Position numbers and translations under genes: made by a program | Shown: piece by piece, positions 41,691-50,630 of the stretch | Position numbering within the stretch: position 1 is the first letter of the stretch | Layout: the number at the start of each line of letters is the position of its first letter | Notes under the pieces: model-generated | Seen by the model: only the letters and a program-made list of their open reading frames with translations | The model's database searches: none | Told to the model about the DNA's origin: nothing | Origin: Chthoniobacterales bacterium | Lineage (GTDB): Bacteria > Verrucomicrobiota > Verrucomicrobiia > Chthoniobacterales > JACTMZ01 | Assembly: GCA_018883245.1 (NCBI GenBank) | Contig: VEQL01000020.1 | Span: 1 to 50,740 of the forward strand | Direction of reading: 5' to 3' | Length of the DNA stretch: 50,740 nucleotides

Positions 41691-44600
41691 ATGTCCAAAC
41701 GCAACCGCCCAACGAAAGATCGTCAGGTTCTCCGCATCCGCGGGGCGCGCCAGAACAATCTTCGCGGCATTGACCTCGATCTTCCGCGGGGATTGTTGCA
41801 CGTCGTCACCGGTCCGAGCGGTTCGGGCAAATCCTCCCTCGCTTTCGATACAATTTACGCCGAGGGCCAGCGTCGCTATATCGAGACTTTCTCCCCCTAC
41901 ACAAGGCAGTTCTTCGATCGCATGGACAAACCGCGCGTGGACGCCATCGAAGGCATCCCGCCGGCCATCGCGATCGAGCAGTCGAACAACGTCAAAACCA
42001 CGCGCTCGACCGTCGGCACCATCACGGAGATCAATGACTATCTGAAATTGCTCTTCCCGCGCCTCGCTGAGGCCTCGTGTCCGAAGTGTCATAAACCAAT
42101 CCACCCCGAAACCGCCCGCTGCATCGTATGCGATGTCGCAAAGCGGTTCGCCGGGCGAACCCTGCTCGTGAGTTTTCCCGTGGGCACCGGGGACGTGGAA
42201 AAACGCGCGCCCGCGCAGTTCTTCGAGTTTCTCCGCCAGCAAGGCTACCTCCGAATCCTTGCCGGTAAAAAAATCCTGAGAGCCGACGAACCCCCGCCCG
42301 CCGCACTCCCGCCCGTCGTGCAAGTGATCCAAGACCGCGTCCCCGCATCGGACGAGCGCCGGCTCACCGAGGCTGTCGAAACCGCTTTGCGCCTCGGAAA
42401 AGGCCGGGTTCTCGTTGCCGATGCCGAAACCGGCGAAAGCGTCCCTTTTTCCTCGGGCTGGCATTGCGCATGGTGCGATCTCGACATACGCCCTCCGACA
42501 CCCGGGCTCTTCAGCTTCAACCATCCGCTCGGAGCCTGCCCCGAATGCCGCGGGTTCGGACGCATCATCGGTCTCGACTGGCAACGAATCATTCCCGACC
42601 GCTCGCGCACGCTTGCCGAGGGCGTTGTGCGTCCTTTCCAAAGCGGGATGTCGCAGGAGTGCCAGAGCGACCTCCTCCGGCATGCACGGCGCCGCGACAT
42701 CGATCTGCATTGTCCGTTCGAAGACCTCCCGCAGGCCGACCAAGACTGGGTCGTCAAAGGCGAGCGCCGCCCCGGGGAGGCGCTGCACGAAGCATGGGAC
42801 AGCGACCGCTGGTATGGCGTGCAGGGCTATTTCGATTGGCTCGAAACCAAGACTTACAAAATGCATGTCCGCGTGCTGCTCAGCCGCTACCGCAGCTACA
42901 ACGAATGCCCGAAATGCCGCGGCGGACGCTTCCAACCCGAAACGCTCAATTACCGCCTCGCCGGAGCCAACGGTGAAAAACTCGCCCTGCCGGAGATCGC
43001 CGGGCGCCCGATCCGCCGCCTGCGCGAATTTCTCGCCGGTATTGCGGTGCCCGACGCGGACCACACCACACAACTGCTTCTGGACCAAGTCACCTCGCGC
43101 CTGTCCTACCTCGAGGAAGTCGGACTGGGATATCTCACCCTCGACCGCCCGACTCGCACGCTCTCCGGCGGCGAAGTGCAGCGTGTCAACCTCACCACCT
43201 GCCTCGGCGCCTCGTTGGTCAACACCCTCTTTGTCATGGACGAACCCAGCGTCGGACTTCATCCGCGCGACCTCGGACAACTCCTCGGCATCATGCGCCG
43301 CTTGCGTGACAACGGGAACACACTCCTTGTCGTCGAGCATGAGGAAACGGTCATCCGCGCCGCCGATTGGCTCACCGACATCGGCCCCGGACGCGGCGAA
43401 ACCGGCGGACAACTCATGTTCTCGGGTCCGCCGTCGCAAATCGCGGACAAAGCCGGTTCCCTCACTGCCGATTATCTTGTCGGCCGCCGAACCATTCCCG
43501 TGCCGTCCAAACGCCGTGCCGCGAAAAAGTTCCTCAAACTCCGCGGCGCATCGCTCAACAACATCAAAAAACTCGACGCGGACTTCCCGCTCGGTGTGTT
43601 CACCTGCGTGACCGGCGTTTCCGGTTCGGGCAAGTCCACCCTGGTCCACGGCCTCCTTCACCGCAACCTGCTCCGCGAGCGCGGGGAACCCGTCGAGGAA
43701 GATGCAGGCACAATCAAAAAGCTCACCGGCATCGAACACGTCGGCAACGTCGTGATGGTCGACCAATCGCCACCCGGAAAATCCTCGCGCTCCACGCCGG
43801 TCGTTTACCTCGGCGCTTGGGACCACATCCGGGACCTCTTCGCGCAGACGCCCGCCGCCAAAGGCGCCGGACTCGGAGCATCCGCCTTCAGCTTCAACTC
43901 GAATGCCGGACGTTGCGAGCGCTGCGCCGGACTCGGCTACGAACGCATCGAAATGCAGTTCTTGAGCGATGTTTCCCTCGTCTGCACATCCTGTGGCGGC
44001 AAGCGCTTCCAGCCCCACGTTCTTCGCGTCCTGCTCGAAGGCAAGTCGGCACATGACGTCCTCGAAATGACCGTCACCCAGGCCCTCGCGTTTTTCAAAA
44101 AATTCCCCAGGCACCGGAAAATCACCGGACCTTTGCAGACGCTCGAAGATGTCGGCCTCGGATATCTCCGGCTCGGACAACCCACCAGCTTCCTCTCCGG
44201 CGGGGAATCGCAGCGTCTCAAGCTGGCGGCCCATCTCGCCGACACCGAGGCGGAGTCCTCTCTCCTGCTCTTCGACGAACCGACGACCGGCTTGCACTTC
44301 GACGACATCGCGCGTCTCCTGCGGGTCTTTGAACGCCTCGTCGAGGCCGGACACACACTCGTGGTCATCGAGCACAACGTGGAAGTCATCAAATCCGCAG
44401 ACCACGTCATAGACATCGGGCCCGAAGCCGGGGAAGAAGGCGGACAAATCGTCGTCGCCGGCACACCCGAAGAAGTCGCGCAGAACAAAGACTCTCGCAC
44501 CGCCCCGTTTCTGCGCGCGGCGCTCGAGGAGCAAAAACACGAAGCCACACTCCGCGCGGCCGAACCGGTCGCACCGCTCCTTGCCGCGGACAACCATCGC

Positions 44601-47198
44601 ATCCGGGTCACCGGCGCCCGCGAGCACAACCTCAAAAACATTTCTCTCGAAATTCCGCGCGACGAATTCGTTGTTGTCACCGGACTGAGCGGCTCGGGCA
44701 AATCCTCCCTCGCCTTCGACATCCTTTTCGCGGAGGGGCAGCGCCGCTTCCTCGATTGCATGTCCACTTACGCGCGCCAGTTCGTCGAGCAGATGGAAAA
44801 GCCGGATGTGGATCTCATCGACGGCCTTCCCCCGGCGGTCGCCATCGAACAGCGCATCTCGCGCGGAGGCGGCAAATCGACCGTTGCCACCATCACCGAG
44901 ATCTACCACTTCCTCCGGTTGCTCTACTCCAAACTCGGGACGCAATACTGCCCGTCCTGCAACGTGCCGGTTGCAACCACGACTCTCGCCGAGGTGGCGG
45001 AAAAAGTCCGGACTGCGTCGCGGTCGGGGCCGGTCCAAGTGTTCGCCCCGCTCGTGAAATCGCGCAAGGGCTACCACAAAGAAGTCGCCGAATGGGCCCT
45101 GCGGAACGATTTCGACACCCTCTTGGTGGATGGCAAACTCATCAAAGCCGACAAGTTCCCCGAACTCTCCCGCTACCGCGAACACTCGATCGACGTTCTC
45201 GTCGGGCAAATCACCAGGGCCTCCGAGGAGGAGGCGCTCGAAATCGCCCGCCGCGCCCTCGAAATCGGCAAGAACACCGCCCGTCTGGTCCGGGGCAAGG
45301 ACAGCGAACTGTTGAGCACCGAGATGTCTTGCCCCTCGTGCGCCCGCGCGTTCGAACCGCTCGACCCGCGGATGTTCTCCTTCAATTCCCCGCACGGATG
45401 GTGCGAAACATGCCGCGGGTTCGGGCTGGTTTACGACAGCGCCGTCAAAACCGATCAGGCGCGCACACAACTCGAGGCCGACCTCCAGGAAGAACAGGCC
45501 CGCGAGGAAACCGATGAAGAAATCGCCCGACCGTGCCCCGAGTGCGAAGGCATACGTCTCAATAGCGAGGCCCGTCACGTCCGGGTGCAAAATCATCCGA
45601 TTGCAGACTTCACCCGCGCCAGCGCACGCGAGGCCGCACATCTGCTCGACCAACTTGCCTTCAGCGACCACGACGCCGCTTTGGCCGAGGATATCCTGCC
45701 GGAAATCCGCCAACGCCTCGGTTTCATGCAGCGTGTCGGACTCGATTACCTCACGCTCGACCGCCCGGCTACGAGCCTTTCCGGTGGAGAAGCCCAGCGC
45801 ATCCGTCTGGCGGCGCAACTCGGATCCAACCTCCGCGGTGTCCTCTACGTTCTCGACGAGCCGACCATCGGACTCCACGAGCGCGACAACCGCAGCCTTC
45901 TCGACGCCCTCGACGAACTGGTGAGACAAGGCAACTCGCTTCTCGTGGTCGAGCACGACGAGGAAACCATGCGCCGTGCCTCGCGGATCATAGACCTGGG
46001 ACCCGGCGCCGGATCGCGCGGCGGCGAAGTGATTGCCACCGGAACACTCGATGAGATCCGCAAATCCGGAAAATCTGTCACCGGACGCTGCCTTGCCAAT
46101 CCTCCGTCACGCCCCTCGCGCGGCGCACGCCGGCCGCTCAAGGAGAAAGACCTGCGCTGGCTCGAACTCAGAGGCGCACGCTTGCACAACCTACGGAATC
46201 TCGATGTAAAAATACCCCTCGGGCGGCTCACTGTCGCCTGCGGCATCTCTGGCTCCGGAAAATCGTCTCTTCTCCGCGGCACCCTCGTTCCGGCGCTGAA
46301 AGATTCCCTGACACGCCGCGGACGCAAGCCGTCGCGTAAAGCCGCACCACCGCCCTACGACAAACTCCTGGGCGCCGAGAACATCGCGGCCGTCCATATG
46401 GTGGACCAATCGCCCATCGGCAAGACCTCGCGTTCCACGCCCGCGACCTACATCAAAGTCTTCGACGAAATCCGGCAGTTGTTTGCCGGGCTGCCCGCTT
46501 CGCGCATGCGCGGCTACACTGCCAGCCGGTTTTCGTTCAACACGGACGGCGGACGCTGCGAAACCTGCCTCGGCCAGGGTGCGATCAAACTCGAAATGAG
46601 CTTCCTGCCATCCAGCTGGCTTCCGTGCAGCGAATGCAACGGCAGCCGCTACAACCGCCAGACGCTCGACGTCACCTACAGCGGAAAAACCATCGCGGAT
46701 GTGATGAAGATGACTGCTGCCGAGGCGGCCGGATTCTTCGACGCTCACCCGAAAATCCGCCACGCCCTCCGCCTGCTCGTCGAAACGGGCTTGGGTTATC
46801 TCACACTCGGCCAACCGAGCCCCACGCTCTCCGGCGGTGAAGCCCAGCGCATCAAACTTGTCACCGAACTGTCGCGCACGGGCGCGACCAAGGGACGCCG
46901 CCTGCGGGAAGACCGGCGCGGCAATTTTTATCTTCTCGAGGAGCCGACCATCGGCCTCCACATGGCTGACGTCGAACAACTCATCGGCATCCTCCACCGC
47001 CTCACCGATGAAGGCCACACGGTCGTTGTCATCGAACACAACCTCAGTGTCATCGCCGAAGCCGACTACGTCATCGAGATCGGACCCGAGGCGGGGGTGG
47101 ACGGCGGGAATCTTGTGGCAGCAGGCACACCCGAGGACGTCGCCAAAGTCAAAGCCAGCCCCACCGCACCGTTCCTCGGGCCGCTACTTCGTTTGTAG
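41691..47198 (+). CDS. uvrA: Tandem double-length excinuclease ABC subunit A
   Basis: An 1835-residue protein, about twice normal UvrA, formed by two complete copies joined near residue 965. UvrA recognises bulky DNA damage and loads UvrB. Four ATP-binding modules are present: Walker [10 protein letters not shown] (41-49), GVSGSGKST (about 642), GLSGSGKSS (about 998) and GISGSGKSS (about 1518). Signatures are [24 protein letters not shown] and LSGGEAQR. The zinc modules are intact in both halves (CAWC...CPEC, CERC...CTSC, CPSC...CETC, CETC...CSEC). The last Walker B reads YLLEEPT instead of LDEPT. ATG 41691 begins [10 protein letters not shown] just before the first ATPase domain. One polypeptide probably replaces the UvrA dimer, as known for chlamydial UvrA. 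Confidence 0.96.
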   Translation: MSKRNRPTKDRQVLRIRGARQNNLRGIDLDLPRGLLHVVTGPSGSGKSSLAFDTIYAEGQRRYIETFSPYTRQFFDRMDKPRVDAIEGIPPAIAIEQSNNVKTTRSTVGTITEINDYLKLLFPRLAEASCPKCHKPIHPETARCIVCDVAKRFAGRTLLVSFPVGTGDVEKRAPAQFFEFLRQQGYLRILAGKKILRADEPPPAALPPVVQVIQDRVPASDERRLTEAVETALRLGKGRVLVADAETGESVPFSSGWHCAWCDLDIRPPTPGLFSFNHPLGACPECRGFGRIIGLDWQRIIPDRSRTLAEGVVRPFQSGMSQECQSDLLRHARRRDIDLHCPFEDLPQADQDWVVKGERRPGEALHEAWDSDRWYGVQGYFDWLETKTYKMHVRVLLSRYRSYNECPKCRGGRFQPETLNYRLAGANGEKLALPEIAGRPIRRLREFLAGIAVPDADHTTQLLLDQVTSRLSYLEEVGLGYLTLDRPTRTLSGGEVQRVNLTTCLGASLVNTLFVMDEPSVGLHPRDLGQLLGIMRRLRDNGNTLLVVEHEETVIRAADWLTDIGPGRGETGGQLMFSGPPSQIADKAGSLTADYLVGRRTIPVPSKRRAAKKFLKLRGASLNNIKKLDADFPLGVFTCVTGVSGSGKSTLVHGLLHRNLLRERGEPVEEDAGTIKKLTGIEHVGNVVMVDQSPPGKSSRSTPVVYLGAWDHIRDLFAQTPAAKGAGLGASAFSFNSNAGRCERCAGLGYERIEMQFLSDVSLVCTSCGGKRFQPHVLRVLLEGKSAHDVLEMTVTQALAFFKKFPRHRKITGPLQTLEDVGLGYLRLGQPTSFLSGGESQRLKLAAHLADTEAESSLLLFDEPTTGLHFDDIARLLRVFERLVEAGHTLVVIEHNVEVIKSADHVIDIGPEAGEEGGQIVVAGTPEEVAQNKDSRTAPFLRAALEEQKHEATLRAAEPVAPLLAADNHRIRVTGAREHNLKNISLEIPRDEFVVVTGLSGSGKSSLAFDILFAEGQRRFLDCMSTYARQFVEQMEKPDVDLIDGLPPAVAIEQRISRGGGKSTVATITEIYHFLRLLYSKLGTQYCPSCNVPVATTTLAEVAEKVRTASRSGPVQVFAPLVKSRKGYHKEVAEWALRNDFDTLLVDGKLIKADKFPELSRYREHSIDVLVGQITRASEEEALEIARRALEIGKNTARLVRGKDSELLSTEMSCPSCARAFEPLDPRMFSFNSPHGWCETCRGFGLVYDSAVKTDQARTQLEADLQEEQAREETDEEIARPCPECEGIRLNSEARHVRVQNHPIADFTRASAREAAHLLDQLAFSDHDAALAEDILPEIRQRLGFMQRVGLDYLTLDRPATSLSGGEAQRIRLAAQLGSNLRGVLYVLDEPTIGLHERDNRSLLDALDELVRQGNSLLVVEHDEETMRRASRIIDLGPGAGSRGGEVIATGTLDEIRKSGKSVTGRCLANPPSRPSRGARRPLKEKDLRWLELRGARLHNLRNLDVKIPLGRLTVACGISGSGKSSLLRGTLVPALKDSLTRRGRKPSRKAAPPPYDKLLGAENIAAVHMVDQSPIGKTSRSTPATYIKVFDEIRQLFAGLPASRMRGYTASRFSFNTDGGRCETCLGQGAIKLEMSFLPSSWLPCSECNGSRYNRQTLDVTYSGKTIADVMKMTAAEAAGFFDAHPKIRHALRLLVETGLGYLTLGQPSPTLSGGEAQRIKLVTELSRTGATKGRRLREDRRGNFYLLEEPTIGLHMADVEQLIGILHRLTDEGHTVVVIEHNLSVIAEADYVIEIGPEAGVDGGNLVAAGTPEDVAKVKASPTAPFLGPLLRL

Positions 47199-47302
47199 CG
47201 AGGGTCGGCGCGTTGCGACGCAAGGATGATAACAAAAGCTTTTGGGCGGGGCAGATCCACCCCGAAACGCTTGTGGAAACCCAGGCCGGCGTGACCGAAC
47301 CT

Positions 47303-47542
47303 CTACGCCAGCTTGGCGTGGGCGCCATCGCAAAACGGCGGGTTCGCCGTGTGCTTGCACATGCACCAAGCGACTTTGCGCTTCTCGGTGATCTCGACTT
47401 TCACGGGAGCGAAACCCTTGCCCTTGTGCGAGCCGTCGCAAAACGGCTGGGTGGACGAGAGACCGCAGGAGCACCACCAATATGTTCCGGGTTCGACTTC
47501 CTGGACGTCCGGCGCTTTGGCGCAAACATGGGGAGTGTTCAT
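47303..47542 (-). CDS. Double CDGSH-type iron-sulfur protein
   Basis: A 79-residue protein with two CDGSH cluster-binding units: CSCGLSSTQPFCDGSH (residues 24-39) and CMCKHTANPPFCDGAH (60-75). Each supplies three Cys and one His for a [2Fe-2S] cluster. Stand-alone bacterial double-CDGSH proteins are small electron or cluster carriers of unsettled role. There is no signal peptide or membrane helix. It lies 46 bases after the HAD-FolB gene on the same strand. Confidence 0.9.
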   Translation of the reverse strand: MNTPHVCAKAPDVQEVEPGTYWWCSCGLSSTQPFCDGSHKGKGFAPVKVEITEKRKVAWCMCKHTANPPFCDGAHAKLA

Positions 47543-47588
47543 TCGAACTCTTGCTTACCGCACCGCAATTTCGCAGGCGAGTTCTAAA

Positions 47589-48584
47589 TCAGGGTTCACG
47601 GGAGTCCCGCTGCCGTCGCACTCGCACGGCCGCATGACGGGCATCGGGCAACACGAATTTGCGAAGCTCGATCTCCACGGCCGAAACAAGCGGAAACTCC
47701 GCGAGCAAGCCGGACGCCAAATCTTCAGCCAATGTTTCAAGCAAGCGGAACTCCCGCGCCGCGCACACCGCTGCGACCCATGCGGCAACAGCAGCATAAT
47801 CCGTCGTTCGCCCCACGTCGTCGCCGACCCCGGCGAAGTCGGCATCCATCCTCACATCGACCTCCAGGCGCTGCGCCTTGGAACGTTCCGCATCGGTCAC
47901 GCCGATACGCGCAGTCACCGCGAGCCCGCCGATGAGAATCTGATCGCCGGCATTCCGCGCACTCGCGTGTTGCAGCAATCGGCGCAATTCGTGCAACGAG
48001 GAAACCACAACGTCGGGTTTGGCCGGCATGATTTTTCCCACCGGGTCATAGCCTGTGAGCACCGCAATGCTCATGACGCCGCCGTGCCGCGCCGTCTCGA
48101 CGTCGTGGATCATGTCGCCGACGAACGCCGTCTCATCCGGATCGAGCGAGTGTGCCGCGAGGACTTCCCCGATTTTGGCCCGCTTGTCGAGCACACCGGC
48201 GTAAGGACACTCGAAGTAATGCAGCAGGTCGAGCTTGCGCGCCTGCGCCTCGAAATGCTCGTGTTTCACCGAGCTGAGCAGAAATAGCCGGCGGCCGTCC
48301 TCGCGGCAAAAATCCAGAAACTCACGCAATCCCGGAAGCGGAACGACTTCGTCTCGGATACCGGTGAAACGGTCGTGGAAAAGCGCGTCGAGTTCATCGA
48401 GCGGCACGTCGGGCAGGAACTCCCGGTAAAAGTCGGTGAAAGGCAGGCGGAAATGCTGCCGGAATTCGTCGCGCGTAAGCGGGGGACGCCCGTATGCCTC
48501 CAGCACATGGTTCGTGGCGCCGAGAACCGGCGCCAAGTCATCAACCAAGGTCCCCGACCAATCGAGCAAAAGATTGCGCAACAT
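47589..48584 (-). CDS. HAD-hydrolase and dihydroneopterin aldolase fusion
   Basis: A 331-residue two-domain protein. Residues 1-205 form a HAD hydrolase of the phosphoglycolate-phosphatase type: DWSGT (8-12, nucleophile Asp8), LLSS (102-105), Lys134/Lys137, and GDMIHD (156-161). The usual second Asp of DxD is Ser10. Residues 214-325 form FolB: the catalytic Glu233 (GVTDAE), Tyr263 (TDYAAV) and Lys309 (IELRKF) align with the E. coli enzyme, which cleaves 7,8-dihydroneopterin to 6-hydroxymethyldihydropterin and glycolaldehyde. The HAD part may remove the phosphate of dihydroneopterin monophosphate or act on glycolaldehyde phosphate; both are inference. It starts 4 bases after the DUF721 stop. 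Confidence 0.88.
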   Translation of the reverse strand: MLRNLLLDWSGTLVDDLAPVLGATNHVLEAYGRPPLTRDEFRQHFRLPFTDFYREFLPDVPLDELDALFHDRFTGIRDEVVPLPGLREFLDFCREDGRRLFLLSSVKHEHFEAQARKLDLLHYFECPYAGVLDKRAKIGEVLAAHSLDPDETAFVGDMIHDVETARHGGVMSIAVLTGYDPVGKIMPAKPDVVVSSLHELRRLLQHASARNAGDQILIGGLAVTARIGVTDAERSKAQRLEVDVRMDADFAGVGDDVGRTTDYAAVAAWVAAVCAAREFRLLETLAEDLASGLLAEFPLVSAVEIELRKFVLPDARHAAVRVRRQRDSREP

Positions 48585-48588
48585 GGTC

Positions 48589-48942
48589 TCAGCCGAAGAA
48601 TTTCACCTCGCGGATTTTTCCGGCACCGAATTGCGCGGCAAGCTTGGCCTCGATCTCGGCTTTCCAGGTGCGCTCGAGCTCGAAGCGCACGCTCGAATGA
48701 TGCACGCGCACATGGAGAACACCGCCGCGAAGGCGGTCGGGCGCGGATTTCGATGCGATGAACGGCCCCACCAAATCGGCCCACACACGCCGCACTTCCT
48801 GCTCTTCCAGCGCATCGGAAAGCCCGAGCTTCGGAAGCAAAGCACGGAGCGCAGCGCGCACACCCGTGGTGCGTTCGGAAGGATCGCGGGGCTCGCGGTA
48901 GCGCCGCCACTCAGCCAGAGCGGTTTCGGCCCAGCGGCTCAT
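48589..48942 (-). CDS. DUF721/DciA-like protein
   Basis: A 117-residue protein from ATG 48942. The DUF721 core is ALRALLPKLGLSDALEEQEVRRVWADLVGPFIASKSAPDRLRGGVLHVRVHHSSVRFELERTWKAEIEAKL; the RVW-x-LVG-x-IA and LHV-V-SS-x-x-EL phrases are the family hallmarks. DciA-type members help load the replicative helicase DnaB in bacteria lacking DnaC/DnaI. The in-frame upstream extension is antisense to nothing recognisable and overlaps the ferredoxin gene in another frame, so it is rejected. Confidence 0.82.
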   Translation of the reverse strand: MSRWAETALAEWRRYREPRDPSERTTGVRAALRALLPKLGLSDALEEQEVRRVWADLVGPFIASKSAPDRLRGGVLHVRVHHSSVRFELERTWKAEIEAKLAAQFGAGKIREVKFFG

Positions 48943-48982
48943 CGGAATGAAAGGGCGGCCGACCGCAGACCCGCCTTTGATA

Positions 48983-49216
48983 CTACGCGCCGTTGTCGCC
49001 GATGGCCTCGACGGGGCAGCCTTCCATGGCCTCTTTGCACTGCGCCTCTTCCTCCGGGGTGTCGGGCTGTTTGTAAACGTAGGAATACCCGCCGTCATCG
49101 TTGCGCTTGAAATTGGAAGGCGCCGTCTCGCGGCAGAGGTCGCAATCGATGCACTGGTCATCGACGTAAAATTTTCCGGTAACGTTTTCTGGATACTTGT
49201 TTTCGAGCTCGGCCAT
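48983..49216 (-). CDS. Single-cluster ferredoxin
   Basis: A 77-residue acidic protein with CIDCDLC (22-28) and a distal CPVEAIG cysteine, the ligand set for one [4Fe-4S] cluster. Another Cys (CKEAMEGC) is near by. It resembles Thermotoga-type ferredoxins and similar small electron carriers. ATG 49216 begins MAELENKYPENVTGKFYVDDQ. No redox partner gene is adjacent; it lies 40 bases before the DUF721 gene on the same strand. Confidence 0.9.
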   Translation of the reverse strand: MAELENKYPENVTGKFYVDDQCIDCDLCRETAPSNFKRNDDGGYSYVYKQPDTPEEEAQCKEAMEGCPVEAIGDNGA

Positions 49217-49340
49217 TGTGGTGGGTTAAATTTCCGTGACGATAAAAAGCCCTGCACGGCTTGCCAAGAAAAACCCACACCACTGACCCGGAGCTACCCC
49301 GCGGCCCCCACCATGTGCTAAATATGCAGGAATCCCCGCC

Positions 49341-49646
49341 ATGATTATCGAACTCATCGAACGCCTCATGCTCGTCGATGATGCAACCTTCGCCAAATTG
49401 CGCGCGGATTCCATTGTGACTCAAGGCAGGCGAACACCATCTCCTCAACACATGGTCGCGCTGAAATTGCACGCCACGCGAAGCAGCGCGCGCGACCCCG
49501 ACAAATCGAACCAAGACTGGATCGACATCCGCAAACTCATCGAGTTGCACAAACTCGACGCGCACGACGAGGCTTTCTCCTCTCTGATCCTTCGCTATGG
49601 CGAGGAGGAAGGATTGGAGCGCATCCGCCGGATGTGCCAAGATTGA
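49341..49646 (+). CDS. Nucleotidyltransferase C-terminal remnant
   Basis: A 101-residue protein. PSPQHMVALKLHATRSSARDPDKSNQDWIDIRKLI and the final RYGEEEGLERIRRM match the C-terminal half of AbiEii-like or related minimal nucleotidyltransferases. The GG loop and catalytic DxD that belong upstream are absent, and a stop codon (TAA 49319-49321) precedes the ATG in frame. It is probably the tail of a truncated gene, or a free-standing C-terminal domain. It overlaps the next small gene by 13 bases, so it may still be translated. Confidence 0.6.
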   Translation: MIIELIERLMLVDDATFAKLRADSIVTQGRRTPSPQHMVALKLHATRSSARDPDKSNQDWIDIRKLIELHKLDAHDEAFSSLILRYGEEEGLERIRRMCQD

Positions 49647-49825
49647 CTGTGCTCAGACCCGAAGACGACTTCGAACTCCCGGTCTTCGACCGCCCGATGG
49701 CGGACCCACCCAGCACCGTCCCCTACGAAGTCGCCGTCCGCGCTTTCGAAGAAATCATCATCGCCCTCAAACTCCGGGAAAAAGCCCCGCGCGTCGCCGA
49801 AGACATCCCCGAATTCAAAATGTAG
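49634..49825 (+). CDS. Small acidic protein after the nucleotidyltransferase remnant
   Basis: A 63-residue protein from GTG 49634, overlapping the upstream gene by 13 bases. It begins MPRLTVLRPEDDFELPVFDRPMADPP and ends in an amphipathic helix (PYEVAVRAFEEIIIALKLREKAPRVAEDIPEF). No domain is recognised. Its position suggests a partner of the truncated nucleotidyltransferase; a later in-frame TTG start is possible. Confidence 0.5.
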   Translation: MPRLTVLRPEDDFELPVFDRPMADPPSTVPYEVAVRAFEEIIIALKLREKAPRVAEDIPEFKM

Positions 49826-49918
49826 CGTTGTCAGCCTGTCCGCCTTGTGCGAATCCCCGGCAACGGTCTTCGCCGATAAAAAGGCGTTCTCGCCTCCGCG
49901 ATCTCCGCAGCCTCGTCC

Positions 49919-50290
49919 TCAGACAAGCTCGAGTCCATGTTCGAGAAAGGGCGCAAAGTCGTTGCGGTTGCCGGTGGCCAAGCGAGCCCCGGACACAATG
50001 GCTGTGGCTGCAATCATGGCGTCCACGCGCAGGCCGCGCTTGCGTCCGGTTGCATTGAGCAAACGCGATGCCTCCCGGGCCTGCTCCTCGTGGAACGGAA
50101 TCACTTCCGCGAGGAAAGCCCGCACGATTTCCTCCTGCTCCGCCGTGATTGGACCGCAGAGGAATTCATACCACGCGGGCATCGGCGCGATGAGACGTTC
50201 TCCGCGGCGATACCAATCCGTGATGCGATTGGCCTCCTCTGAACCATCCTCGAGGCAGCGGATGAGGTAATTTGTGTCGAGGCAGATCAC
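49919..50290 (-). CDS. vapC: VapC-type PIN-domain toxin
   Basis: A 123-residue PIN-domain RNase-type toxin. It starts MICLDTNYLIRCLE (Asp5), carries a Glu in AWYEFLCG and ends GLRVDAMIAATAIVSGARLATGNRNDFAPF, with the conserved Asp residues and the TGNRNDF motif. Its start overlaps the upstream antitoxin stop by four bases. It appears intact. Confidence 0.9.
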   Translation of the reverse strand: MICLDTNYLIRCLEDGSEEANRITDWYRRGERLIAPMPAWYEFLCGPITAEQEEIVRAFLAEVIPFHEEQAREASRLLNATGRKRGLRVDAMIAATAIVSGARLATGNRNDFAPFLEHGLELV

Positions 50291-50553
50291 GACGAGGCGC
50301 GCCAGTTTTTGCGATCCTCATAGGTCTCGGCGATCCAGCGATCGGCCTCCGTTTTGGCAAGACCGGCTCCTTTGGCGTGCAGGTCGCGCAGCAATGCCAC
50401 CGGATCATATTTCGTCGCTTGCGCTGTTCGCTCGGACCGCTCGACCGAGCGCCGGACCACTTCGGCTTGCGACACATTCCAGAGTTTTGCCAATCGCTTG
50501 AGGCGCTGTGCGGTCGTCTCGTCCAAAGCGAAAGTCGTGCGATGCGTCATCAT
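50287..50553 (-). CDS. vapB: Ribbon-helix-helix antitoxin of VapC
   Basis: An 88-residue protein from ATG 50553 (ATGs 2 and 9 codons upstream and one codon downstream are also in frame). The N-terminal RTTFALDETTAQRLKRLAKLWNVSQAEVVRRSVE is a ribbon-helix-helix DNA-binding domain. The C-terminal acidic helix (AKTEADRWIAETYEDRKNW) would bind the toxin. The repeat ATACCATCAC occurs twice just upstream (50558-50567, 50571-50580) and may be its operator. Confidence 0.82.
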   Translation of the reverse strand: MMTHRTTFALDETTAQRLKRLAKLWNVSQAEVVRRSVERSERTAQATKYDPVALLRDLHAKGAGLAKTEADRWIAETYEDRKNWRASS

Positions 50554-50557
50554 TGGC

Positions 50558-50580
50558 ATACCATCACCACATACCATCAC
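50558..50580. repeat. Direct repeat upstream of vapB
   Basis: ATACCATCAC occurs at 50558-50567 and again at 50571-50580, directly before the antitoxin start on the minus strand. Such spaced repeats are typical antitoxin-binding operators; this role is inferred. Confidence 0.35.
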
Positions 50581-50630
50581 TTTTCCATTGCCTCAAGAAT
50601 TTCCCCAAAACTGCTAGTGCTCAGTAACAG

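Noticed and set aside
41640-45956. Minus-strand open frame of 1438 codons antisense to uvrA
   Set aside because: It is a shadow of the high-GC codon pattern in uvrA. The translation shows no recognisable domain, while the plus strand encodes a complete tandem UvrA.
47470-47500. tRNA T-loop-like GGTTCGA
   Set aside because: It lies inside the CDGSH coding region, and no acceptor or anticodon arms can be drawn around it. No tRNA was recognised in the window.
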